In this document: positions 9,982-21,300 of the stretch, piece after piece | Layout: each line of letters starts with the position of its first letter | Position numbering within the stretch: the stretch's first letter is position 1 | NCBI GenBank assembly: GCA_963971535.1 | Contig: CAXASK010002047.1 | Coordinates: forward strand, 71,844 to 135,843 | Direction of reading: 5' to 3' | Origin: Notolepis coatsorum | Taxonomy: Eukaryota > Chordata > Actinopteri > Aulopiformes > Paralepididae | Length of the DNA: 64,000 nucleotides | The notes under the pieces: generated by a model | Databases searched by the model: none | What the model saw: the letters and a program-made list of their open reading frames with translations, nothing else | What the model was told of the DNA's origin: nothing | Program-made: the position numbers and the translations under genes

Positions 9982-10105
9982 AAGATAGGTAGACGACTAT
10001 GAGCCCAGATGCAACGAGTAATTGTCTACTCAGAATCAACTAAGTGTCATGATTACGTCATTACAACCTGGGACTTGGATGGGAGAGCAGGGAAGATCCA
10101 ATGTC
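9982..10105. repeat. direct repeat, copy B (about 124 bp)
   Basis: Homologous to 7981-8103. The match ends at the shared GATCCAATGTC, and the 25-bp satellite begins within five bases of that point. Confidence 0.85.
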
Positions 10106-10109
10106 ACCA

Positions 10110-13100
10110 CTGCTGTAGGGCTGGTGGAGGCTAGGTGCTGCAGGGCTGGTGGAGGCTAGCTGCTATAGGGCTGGTGGAGGCTAGCTGCTATAGGGCTGGT
10201 GGAGGCTAGCTGCTGTAGGGCTGGTGGAGGCTAGCTGCTGCAGGGCTGGTGGAGGCTAGCTGCTTTAGGGCTGGTAGAGGCTAGCTGCTATAGGGCTGGT
10301 GGAGGCTAGCTGCTATAGGGCTGGTGGAGGCTAGCTGCTGTAGGGCTGGTGGAGGCTAGCTGCTGCAGGGCTGGTGGAGGCTAGCTGCTGTAGGGCTGGT
10401 GGAGGCTAGCTGCTGTAGGGCTGGTGGAGGCTAGCTGCTGCAGGGCTGGTGGAGGCTAGCTGCTATAGGGCTGGTGGAGGCTAGCTGCTATAGGGCTGGT
10501 GGAGGCTAGCTGCTGTAGGGCTGGAGGAGGCTAGCTGCTGCAGGGCTGGTGGAGGCTAGCTGCTGCAGGGCTGGTGGAGGCTAGCTGCTGTAGGGCTGGT
10601 GGAGGCTAGCTGCTGTAGGGCTGGTGGAGGCTAGCTGCTGCAGGGCTGGTGGAGGCTAGCTGCTATAGGGCTGGTGGAGGCTAGCTGCTATAGGGCTGGT
10701 GGAGGCTAGCTGCTGTAGGGCTGGTGGAGGCTAGCTGCTATAGGGCTGGTGGAGGCTAGCTGCTGTAGGGCTGGTGGAGGCTAGCTGCTGCAGGGCTGGT
10801 GGAGGCTAGCTGCTGTAGGGCTGGTGGAGGCTAGCTGCTATAGGGCTGGTGGAGGCTAGCTGCTGTAGGGCTGGTGGAGGCTAGCTGCTGCAGGGCTGGT
10901 AAAGGCTAGCTGCTGAAGGGCTGGTGGAGGCTAGCTGCTATAGGGCTGGTGGAGGCTAGCTGCTATAGGGCTGGTGGAGGCTAGCTGCTGCAGGGCTGGT
11001 AGAGGCTAGCTGCTGCAGGGCTGGTGGAGGCTAGCTGCTATAGGGCTGGTAGAGGCTAGCTGCTATAGGGCTGGTGGAGGCTAGCTGCTGCAGGGCTGGA
11101 GGAGGCTAGCTGCTATAGGGCTGGTGGAGGCTAGCTGCTGTAGGGCTGGTGGAGGCTAGCTGCTGTAGGGCTGGTGGAGGCTAGCTGCTGCAGGGCTGGT
11201 GGAGGCTAGCTGCTGTAGGGCTGGTGGAGGCTAGCTGCTGTAGGGCTGGTGGAGGCTAGCTGCTGCAGGGCTGGTGGAGGCTAGCTGCTATAGGGCTGGT
11301 AGAGGCTAGCTGCTATAGGGCTGGTGGAGGCTAGCTGCTGTAGGGCTGGAGGAGGCTAGCTGCTGCAGGGCTGGTGGAGGCTAGCTGCTGCAGGGCTGGT
11401 GGAGGCTAGCTGCTGCAGGGCTGGTGGAGGCTAGCTGCTGTAGGGCTGGTGGAGGCTAGCTGCTGTAGGGCTGGTGGAGGCTAGCTGCTGCAGGGCTGGT
11501 GGAGGCTAGCTGCTGTAGGGCTGGTGGAGGCTAGCTGCTGCAGGGCTGGTGGAGGCTAGCTGCTATAGGGCTGGTGGAGGCTAGCTGCTGTAGGGCTGGT
11601 GGAGGCTAGCTGCTGTAGGGCTGGTGGAGGCTAGCTGCTGCAGGGCTGGTGGAGGCTAGCTGCTATAGGGCTGGTAGAGGCTTGCTGCTATAGGGCTGGT
11701 GGAGGCTAGCTGCTGTAGGGCTGGTGGAGGCTAGCTGCTGTAGGGCTGGTGGAGGCTAGCTGCTGTAGGGCTGGTGGAGGCTAGCTGCTGTAGGGCTGGT
11801 GGAGGCTAGCTGCTATAGGGCTGGAGGAGGCTAGCTGCTGCAGGGCTGGAGGAGGCTAGCTGCTATAGGGCTGGTGGAGGCTAGCTGCTGTAGGGCTGGT
11901 GGAGGCTAGCTGCTGTAGGGCTGGTGGAGGCTAGCTGCTGCAGGGCTGGTGGAGGCTAGCTGCTATAGGGCTGGTAGAGGCTAGCTGCTATAGGGCTGGT
12001 GGAGGCTAGCTGCTGTAGGGCTGGAGGAGGCTAGCTGCTGCAGGGCTGGTGGAGGCTAGCTGCTGCAGGGCTGGTGGAGGCTAGCTGCTGCAGGGCTGGT
12101 GGAGGCTAGCTGCTGTAGGGCTGGTGGAGGCTAGCTGCTGTAGGGCTGGTGGAGGCTAGCTGCTGCAGGGCTGGTGGAGGCTAGCTGCTGTAGGGCTGGT
12201 GGAGGCTAGCTGCTGCAGGGCTGGTGGAGGCTAGCTGCTATAGGGCTGGTGGAGGCTAGCTGCTGTAGGGCTGGTGGAGGCTAGCTGCTGTAGGGCTGGT
12301 GGAGGCTAGCTGCTGCAGGGCTGGTGGAGGCTAGCTGCTATAGGGCTGGTAGAGGCTTGCTGCTATAGGGCTGGTGGAGGCTAGCTGCTGTAGGGCTGGT
12401 GGAGGCTAGCTGCTGTAGGGCTGGTGGAGGCTAGCTGCTGTAGGGCTGGTGGAGGCTAGCTGCTGTAGGGCTGGTGGAGGCTAGCTGCTATAGGGCTGGA
12501 GGAGGCTAGCTGCTATAGGGCTGGTGGAGGCTATCTGCTATAGGGCTGGTGGAGGCTAGCTGCTGTAGGGCTGGTGGAGGCTAGCTGCTATAGGGCTGGT
12601 GGAGGCTACCTGCTGCAGGGCTGGTGGAGGCTAGCTGCTATAGGGCTGGTGGAGGCTAGCTGCTAGAGGGCTGGTAGAGGCTAGCTGCTGCAGGGCTGGT
12701 GGAGGCTAGCTGCTGTAGGGCTGGTGGAGGCTAGCTGCTGTAGGGCTGGTGGAGGCTAGCTGCTATAGGGCTGGTGGAGGCTAGCTGCTGCAGGGCTGGT
12801 GGAGGCTAGCTGCTGCAGGGCTGGTAGAGGCTAGCTGCTATAGGGCTGGTGGAGGCTAGCTGCTGCAGGGCTGGTGGAGGCTAGCTGCTATAGGGCTGGT
12901 GGAGGCTAGCTGCTATAGGGCTGGTGGAGGCTAGCTGCTATAGGGCTGGTAGAGGCTAGCTGCTGCAGGGCTGGAGGAGGCTAGCTGCTGTAGGGCTGGT
13001 GGAGGCTAGCTGCTGCAGGGCTGGTGGAGGCTAGCTGCTGCAGGGCTGGTGGAGGCTAGCTGCTAGAGGGCTGGTAGAGGCTAGCTGCTATAGGGCTGGT

Positions 13101-16100
13101 GGAGGCTAGCTGCTATAGGGCTGGTGGAGGCTAGCTGCTCTAGGGCTGGTGGAGGCTAGCTGCTGCAGGGCTGGTGGAGGCTAGCTGCTGCAGGGCTGGT
13201 GGAGGCTAGCTGCTGTAGGGCTGGTGGAGGCTAGCTGCTGCAGGGCTGGTGGAAGCTAGCTGCTATAGGGCTGGTGGAGGCTAGCTGCTGCAGGGCTGGT
13301 GGAGGCTAGCTGCTGCAGGGCTGGTGGAGGCTAGCTGCTATAGGGCTGGTGGAGGCTAGCTGCTATAGGGCTGGTGGAGGCTAGCTGCTATAGGGCTGGT
13401 GGAGGCTAGCTGCTGCAGGGCTGGTGGAGGCTAGCTGCTGCAGGGCTGGTGGAGCCTAACTGCTGTAGGGCTGGAGGAGGCTAGCTGCTATAGGGCTGGT
13501 GGAGGCTAGCTGCTGCAGGGCTGGTGGAGGCTAGCTGCTGTAGGGCTGGAGGAGGCTAGCTGCTGCAGGGCTGGTAGAGGCTAGCTGCTGCAGGGCTGGT
13601 GGAGGCTAGCTGCTGCAGGGCTGGTAGAGGCTAGCTGCTATAGGGCTGGAGGAGGCTAGCTGCTGCAGGGCTGGTGGAGGCTAGCTGCTATAGGGATGGT
13701 AGAGGCTAGCTGCTGCAGGGCTGGTAGAGGCTAGCTGCTGTAGGGCTGATGGAGGCTAACTGCTGTAGGGCTGGTAGAGGCTAGCTGCTGCAGGGCTGGT
13801 GGAGGCTAGCTGCTGCAGGGCTGGTGGAGGCTAGCTGCTGCAGGGCTGGTAGAGGCTAGCTGCTGTAGGGCTGGAGGAGGCTAGCTGCTGCAGGGCTGGT
13901 AGAGGCTAGCTGCTATAGGGCTGGTAGAGGCTAACTGCTGTAGGGCTGGTGGAGGCTAACTGCTGCAGGGCTGGTAGAGGCTAGCTGCTATAGGGCTGGT
14001 AGAGGCTAGCTGCTATAGGGCTGGTAGAGGCTAGCTGCTATAGGGCTGGTAGAGGCTAACTGCTGTAGGGCTGGTGGAGGCTAGCTGCTGCAGGGCTGGT
14101 AGAGGCTAGCTGCTGCAGGGCTGGTAGAGGCTATCTGCTGCAGGGCTGGTGGAGGCTAGCTGCTGTAGGGCTGGTGGAGGCTAACTGCTGTAGGGCTGGT
14201 GGAGGCTAGCTGCTGCAGGGCTGGTAGAGGCTAGCTGCTGCAGGGCTGGAGGAGGCTAGCTGCTGCAGGGCTGGTGGAGGCTAGCTGCTGTAGGGCTGGT
14301 GGAGGCTAGCTGCTGCAGGGCTGGTGGAGGCTAGCTGCTGCAGGGCTGGTGGAGCCTAACTGCTGTAGGGCTGGAGAAGGCTAGCTGCTATAGGGCTGGT
14401 GGAGGCTAGCTGCTGCAGGGCTGGTGGAGGCTAGCTGCTGCAGGGCTGGTCGAGGCTAGCTGCTGCAGGGCTGGTGGAGGCTAGCTGCTATAGGGCTGGT
14501 AGAGGCTAGCTGCTGCAGGGCTGGTGGAGGCTAGCTGCTGCAGGGCTGGTGGAGGCTAGCTGCTATAGGGCTGGTGGAGGCTAGCTGCTATAGGGCTGGT
14601 GGAGGCTAGCTGATGCAGGGCTGGTAGAGGCTAGCTGCTATAGGGCTGGTGGAGGCTAGCTGCTGCAGGGCTGGTAGAGGCTAGCTGCTATAGGGCTGGT
14701 AGAGGCTAGCTGCTGCAGGGCTGGTGGAGGCTAACTGCTGTAGGGCTGGAGGAGGCTAGCTGCTATAGGGCTGGAGGAGGCTAGCTGCTGCAGGGCTGGT
14801 GGAGGCTAGCTGCTATAGGGCTGGTAGAGGCTAGCTGCTGCAGGGCTGGTAGAGGCTAGCTGCTGCAGGGCTGGTGGAGGCTAACTGCTGTAGGGCTGGT
14901 AGAGGCTAGCTGCTGCAGGGCTGGTGGAGGCTAGCTGCTGCAGGGCTGGTGGAGGCTAGCTGCTATAGGGCTGGTAGAGGCTAGCTGCTGCAGGGCTGGT
15001 AGAGGCTAGCTGCTGTAGGGCTGGAGGAGGCTAGCTGCTGCAGGGCTGGTAGAGGCTAGCTGCTGTAGGGCTGGAGGAGGCTAGCTGCTGCAGGGCTGGT
15101 AGAGGCTAGCTGCTATAGGGCTGGTAGAGGCTAGCTGCTGCAGGGCTGGTAGAGGCTAGCTGCTGCAGGGCTGGTGGAGGCTAGCTGCTGCAGGGCTGGT
15201 GGAGGCTAGCTGCTGCAGGGCTGGTAGAGGCTAGCTGCTGTATGGCTGGAGGAGGCTAGCTGCTGCAGGGCTGGTAGAGGCTAGCTGCTATAGGGCTGGT
15301 AGAGGCTAACTGCTGTAGGGCTGGTGGAGGCTAGCTGCTGTAGGGCTGGTAGAGGCTAGCTGCTATAGGGCTGGTAGAGGCTAGCTGCTATAGGGCTGGT
15401 AGAGGCTAGCTGCTATAGGGCTGGTAGAGGCTAGCTGCTATAGGGCTGGTGGAGGCTAGCTGCTATAGGGCTGGTAGAGGCTAACTGCTGTAGGGCTGGT
15501 GGAGGCTAGCTGCTGCAGGGCTGGTAGAGGCTAGCTGCTGCAGGGCTGGTAGAGGCTATCTGCTGCAGGGCTGGTGGAGGCTAACTGCTGTAGGGCTGGA
15601 GGAGGCTAGCTGCTGCAGGGCTGGTGGAGGCTAGCTGCTGCAGGGCTGGAGGAGGCTAGCTGCTGCAGGGCTGGTGGAGGCTAGCTGCTATAGGGCTGGT
15701 AGAGGCTAGCTGCTGCAGGGCTGGTGGAGGCTAACTGCTGTATGGCTGGAGGAGGCTAGCTGCTGCAGGGCTGGTGGAGGCTAGCTGCTGCAGGGCTGGT
15801 GGAGGCTAACTGCTGTAGGGCTGGAGGAGGCTAGCTGCTGCAGGGCTGGTAGAGGCTAGCTGCTGTAGGGCTGGTGGAGGCTAGCTGCTGCAGGGCTGGT
15901 GGAGGCTAGCTGCTGCAGGGCTGGTAGAGGCTAGCTGCTGTAGGGCTGGAGGAGGCTAGCTGCTGCAGGGCTGGTGGAGGCTAGCTGCTGTAGGGCTGGT
16001 GGAGGCTAGCTGCTGCAGGGCTGGTAGAGGCTAGCTGCTGTAGGGCTGGAGGAGGCTAGCTGCTGCAGGGCTGGTGGAGGCTAGCTGCTATAGGGCTGGT

Positions 16101-18321
16101 GGAGGCTAACTGCTGCAGGGCTGGTGGAGGCTAGCTGCTATAGGGCTGGTGGAGGCTAGCTGCTGCAGGGCTGGTAGAGGCTAGCTGCTGCAGGGCTGGT
16201 GGAGGCTAGCTGCTGTAGGGCTGGTAGAGGCTAGCTGCTGTAGGGCTGGTGGAGGCTAGCTGCTATAGGGCTGGTGGAGGCTAGCTGCTATAGGGCTGGT
16301 AGAGGCTAGCTGCTGCAGGGCTGGAGGAGGCTAGCTGCTGCAGGGCTGGAGGAGGCTAGCTGCCATAGGGCTGGTGGAGGCTAGCTGCTATAGGGCTGGT
16401 GGAGGCTAGCTGCTGCAGGGCTGGTGGAGGCTAGCTGCTGTAGGGCTGGTAGAGGCTAGCTGCTATAGGGCTGGTGGAGGCTAGCTGCTGCAGGGCTGGT
16501 GGAGGCTAGCTGCTGCAGGGCTGGTGGAGCCTAACTGCTGTAGGGCTGGAGGAGGCTAGCTGCTATAGGGCTGGTGGAGGCTAGCTGCTGCAGGGCTGGT
16601 GGAGGCTAACTGCTGTAGGGCTGGAGGAGGCTAGCTGCTGCAGGGCTGGTAGAGGCTAGCTGCTGCAGGGCTGGTGGAGGCTAACTGCTGTAGGGCTGGT
16701 AGAGGCTAGCGGCTGCAGGGCTGGTGGAGCCTAACTGCTGTAGGGCTGGAGGAGGCTAGCTGCTATAGGGCTGGTGGAGGCTAGCTGCTGCAGGGCTGGT
16801 GGAGGCTAACTGCTGTAGGGCTGGAGGAGGCTAGCTGCTGCAGGGCTGGTAGAGGCTAGCTGCTGCAGGGCTGGTGGAGGCTAACTGCTGTAGGGCTGGT
16901 AGAGGCTAGCGGCTGCAGGGCTGGTGGAGGCTAGCTGCTGCAGGGCTGGTGGAGGCTAACTGCTGTAGGGCTGGAGGAGGCTAGCTGTTGCAGGGCTGGT
17001 AGAGGCTAGCTGCTATAGGGCTGGTAGAGGCTAACTGCTGTAGGGCTGGTGGAGGCTAACTGCTGTAGGGCTGGTGGAGGCTAACTGCTGTAGGGCTGGA
17101 GGAGGCTAGCTGCTGCAGGGCTGGTAGAGGCTAGCTGCTATAGGGCTGGTAGAGGCTAGCTGCTATAGGGCTGGTAGAGGCTAGCTGCTATAGGGCTGGT
17201 AGAGGCTAACTGCTGTAGGGCTGGTGGAGGCTAGCTGCTGTAGGGCTGGTGGAGGCTAGCTGCTGCAGGGCTGGTGGAGGCTAGCTGCTGCAGGGCTGGT
17301 AGAGGCTAGCTGCTGCAGGGCTGGTAGAGGCTAGCTGCTGCAGGGCTGGTGGAGGCTAACTGCTGTAGGGCTGGAGTAGGCTAGCTGCTGCAGGGCTGGT
17401 GGAGGCTAGCTGCTGCAGGGCTGGAGGAGGCTAGCTGCTGCAGGGCTGGTGGAGGCTAGCTGCTATAGGGCTGGTAGAGGCTAGCTGCTGCAGGGCTGGT
17501 GGAGGCTAACTGCTGGAGGGCTGGAGGAGGCTAGCTGCTGCAGGGCTGGTAGAGGCTAGCTGCTGTAGGGCTGGTGGAGGCTAGCTGCTGCAGGGCTGGT
17601 GGAGGCTAGCTGCTATAGGGCTGGTGGAGGCTAGCTGCTGCAGGGCTGGTAGAGGCTAGCTGCTGCAGGGTTGGTGGAGGCTAGCTGCTGTAGGGCTGGT
17701 AGAGGCTAGCTGCTATAGGGCTGGTGGAGGCTAGCTGCTGCAGGGCTGGTGGAGGCTAGCTGCTGCAGGGCTGGTGGAGGCTAGCTGCTGTAGGGCTGGT
17801 GGAGGCTAGCTGCTATAGGGTTGGAGGAGTCTAGCTGCTATAGGGCTGGAGGAGGCTAGCTGCTGTAGGGCTGGAGGAGGCTAGCTGCTATAGGGCTGGA
17901 GGAGTCTAGCTGCTGTAGGGCTGGTAGAGGCTAGCTGCTATAGGGCTGGTGGAGGCTAGCTGATATAGGCCTGGTGGAGGCTAGCTGCTATAGGGCTGGT
18001 GGAGGCTAGCTGCTATAGGGCTGGAGGAGGCTAGCTGCTATAGGGCTGGAGGAGTCTAGCTGCTATAGGGCTGGTGGAGGCTAGCTGCTGCAGGGTTGGT
18101 GGAGGCTAGCTGCTATAGGGCTGGAGGAGGCTAGCTGCTATAGGGCTGGAGGAGTCTAGCTGCTATAGGGCTGGTGGAGGCTAGCTGCTATAGGGCTGGA
18201 GGAGGCTAGCTGCTGCAGGGCTGGTGGAGGCTAGCTGCTATAGGGCTGGAGGAGTCTAGCTGCTATAGGGCTGGAGGAGGCTAGCTGCTGCAGGGCTGGT
18301 GGAGGCTAGCTGCTGCAGGGC
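10110..18321. repeat. 25-bp satellite array, about 328 units
   Basis: The unit is built on AGGGCTGGTGGAGGCTAGCT plus five bases. Each standard unit has a GCTAGC (NheI) site, and the CTGCAGGG variants also a PstI site. The phase does not slip: units at 10141 and 18241, 8100 bp apart, are in exact register (324 x 25). Variation is by substitution at a few positions (GTAGGG, GCAGGG or ATAGGG; GGTGG, GGTAG or GGAGG; CTAGCT or CTAACT). In-frame TAG in the unit stops translation in some phases, and 25 is not a multiple of three, so it is non-coding. Larger duplications of 200 and 675 bp occur inside. Confidence 0.97.
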
Positions 18322-18322
18322 T

Positions 18323-21300
18323 ATAGAGAGAATTTACTGGAGTGTAGAGACTTTACTGGAGTGTAGAGACTTTACTGGAGTGTAGAGACTTTACTGGAGT
18401 GACTTTACTGGAGTGTAGAGACACTTTACTGGAGTGTATAGAGACTTTACTGGAGTGTAGAGAGACTTTACTGGAGTGTAGAGACACTTTACTGGAGTGT
18501 AGAGAGACTTTACTGGAGTGTATAGACACTTTACTGGAGTGTAGAGATACTTTACTGGAGTGTAGAGACTTTACTGGAGTGTAGAGAGACTTTACTGGTG
18601 TATAGACACTTTACTGGAGTGTATAGAGACGTTACTGGAGTGTAGAGAGACTTTACTGGAGTGTAGAGACTTTACTGGAGTGTAGAGACTTTACTGGAGT
18701 GTTGAGACTTTACTGGAGTGTAGAGACACTTTACTGGAGTGTAGAGACACTTTACTGGAGTGTAGAGACTTTACTGGAGTGTAGAGAGACTTTACTGGAG
18801 TGTAGAGACTTTACTGGAGTGTAGAGACTTTACTGGAGTGTAGAGACACTTTACTGGAGTGTAGAGACACTTTACTGGAGTGTAGAGACTTTACTGGAGT
18901 GTAGAGAGACTTTACTGGAGTGTAGAGACACTTTACTGGAGTGTAGAGACTTTACTGGAGTGTATATACACTTTACTGGAGTGTATAGAGACTTTACTGG
19001 AGAGTATAGAGACTTTACTGGAGTGTATAGAGACGTTACTGGAGTGTAGAGAGACTTTACTGGAGTGTAGAGACTTTACTGGAGTGTAGAGACTTTACTG
19101 GAGTGTAGAGACTTTACTGGAGTGTAGAGACTTTACTGGAGTGTAGAGACTTTACTGGAGTGTAGAGAGACTTTACTGGAGTGTAGAGAGACTTTACTGG
19201 AGTGTAGAGAGACTTTACTGGAGTGTAGAGACTTTACTGGAGTGTAGAGACTTTACTGGAGTGTAGAGAGACTTTACTGGAGTGTAGAGAGACTTTACTG
19301 GAGTGTATAGAGACTTTACTGGAGTGTAGAGACTTTACTGGAGTGTGGAGACTTTACTGGAGTGTAGAGACTTTACTGGAGTGTAGAGAGACTTTACTGG
19401 AGTGTAGAGAAACTTTACTGGAGTGTAGAGACTTTACTGGAGTGTAGAGAGACTTTACTGGAGTGTAGAGAGACTTTACTGGAGTGTAGAGAGACTTTAC
19501 TGGAGTGTAGAGACTTTACTGGAGTGTAGAGAGACTTTACTGGAGTGTAGAGACTTTACTGGAGTGTAGAGACTTTACTGGAGTGTAGAGACTTTACTGG
19601 AGTATAGAGAGACTTTACTGTAGTGTAGAGACTTTACTGGAGTGTAGAGACTTTACTGGAGTGTAGAGAGACTTTACTGGAGTGTAGAGAGACTTTACTG
19701 GAGTGTATAGACACTTTACTGGAGTGTAGAGAGACTTTACTGGAGTGTATAGACACTTTACTGGAGAGTAGAGAGACTTGAGACTTTACTGGAGTGTAGA
19801 GAGACTTTACTGGAGTGTAGATACTTTACTGGAGTGTAGAGAGACTTTACTGGAGTGTATAGACACTTTACTGGAGTGTAGAGAGACTTTACTGGAGTGT
19901 ATAGACACTTTACTGGAGTGTAGAGAGACTTTACTGGAGTGTATAGACACTTTACTGGAGAGTAGAGAGACTTGAGACTTTACTGGAGTGTAGAGAGACT
20001 TTACTGGAGTGTAGAGACTTTACTGGAGTGTAGAGAGACTTTACTGGAGTGTAGAGAGACTTTACTGGAGTGTAGAGAGACTTTACTGGAGTGTAGAGAC
20101 TTTACTGGAGTGTAGAGACACTTTACTGGGGTGTAGAGACACTTTACTGGAGTGTAGAGACTTTACTGTAGTGTAGAGACTTTACTGGAGTGTAGAGACA
20201 CTTTACTGGAGTGTAGAGACTTTACTGGAGTGTAGAGAGACTTTACTGGAGTGTAGAGACTTTACTGGAGTGTAGAGAGACTTTACTGGAGTGTAGAGAC
20301 TTTACTGGAGTGTAGAGAGACTTTACTGGAGTGTAGAGACTTTACTGGAGTGTATAGAGACTTTACTGGAGTGTAGAGAGACTTTACTGGAGTGTAGAGA
20401 GACTTTACTGGAGTGTAGAGACTTTACTGGAGTGTAGAGAGACTTTACTGGAGTGTAGAGACTTTACTGGAGTGTATAGAGACTTTACTGGAGTGTAGAG
20501 AGACTTTACTGGAGTGTAGAGAGACTTTACTGGAGTGTAGAGAGACTTTACTGGAGTGTAGAGACTTTACTGGAGTGTATAGATACTTTACTGGAGTGTA
20601 GAGAGACTTTACTGGAGTGTAGAGAGACTTTACTGGAGTGTAGAGACTTTACTGGAGTGTAGAGAGACTTTACTGGAGTGTAGAGACTTTACTGGATTGT
20701 ATAGAGACTTTACTGGAGTGTAGAGAGACTTTACTGGAGTGTAGAGACTTTACTGGATTGTATAGATACTTTACTGGAGTGTATAGAGACTTTACTGGAG
20801 TGTAGAGAGACTTTACTGGAGTGTAGAGACTTTACTGGAGTGTAGAGAGACTTTACTGGAGTGTAGAGACTTTACTGGATTGTAGAGACTTTACTGGAGT
20901 GTAGAGAGACTTTACTGGAGTGTAGAGACTTTACTGGATTGTAGAGAGACTTTACTGGAGTGTAGAGAGACTTTACTGGAGTGTAGAGAGACTTTACTGG
21001 AGTGTAGAGACTTTACTGGAGTGTAGAGAGACTTTACTGGAGTGTAGAGACTTTACTGGAGTGTAGAGAGACTTTACTGGAGTGTAGAGACTTTACTGGA
21101 GTGTAGAGAGACTTTACTGGAGTGTAGAGACTTTACTGGAGTGTAGAGACTTTACTGGAGTGTAGAGACTTTACTGGAGTGTATAGAGACTTTACTGGAG
21201 TGTAGAGAGACTTTACTGGAGTGTAGAGACTTTACTGGAGTGTAGAGACTTTACTGGAGTGTAGAGAGACTTTACTGGAGTGTAGAGAGACTTTGTAGAG

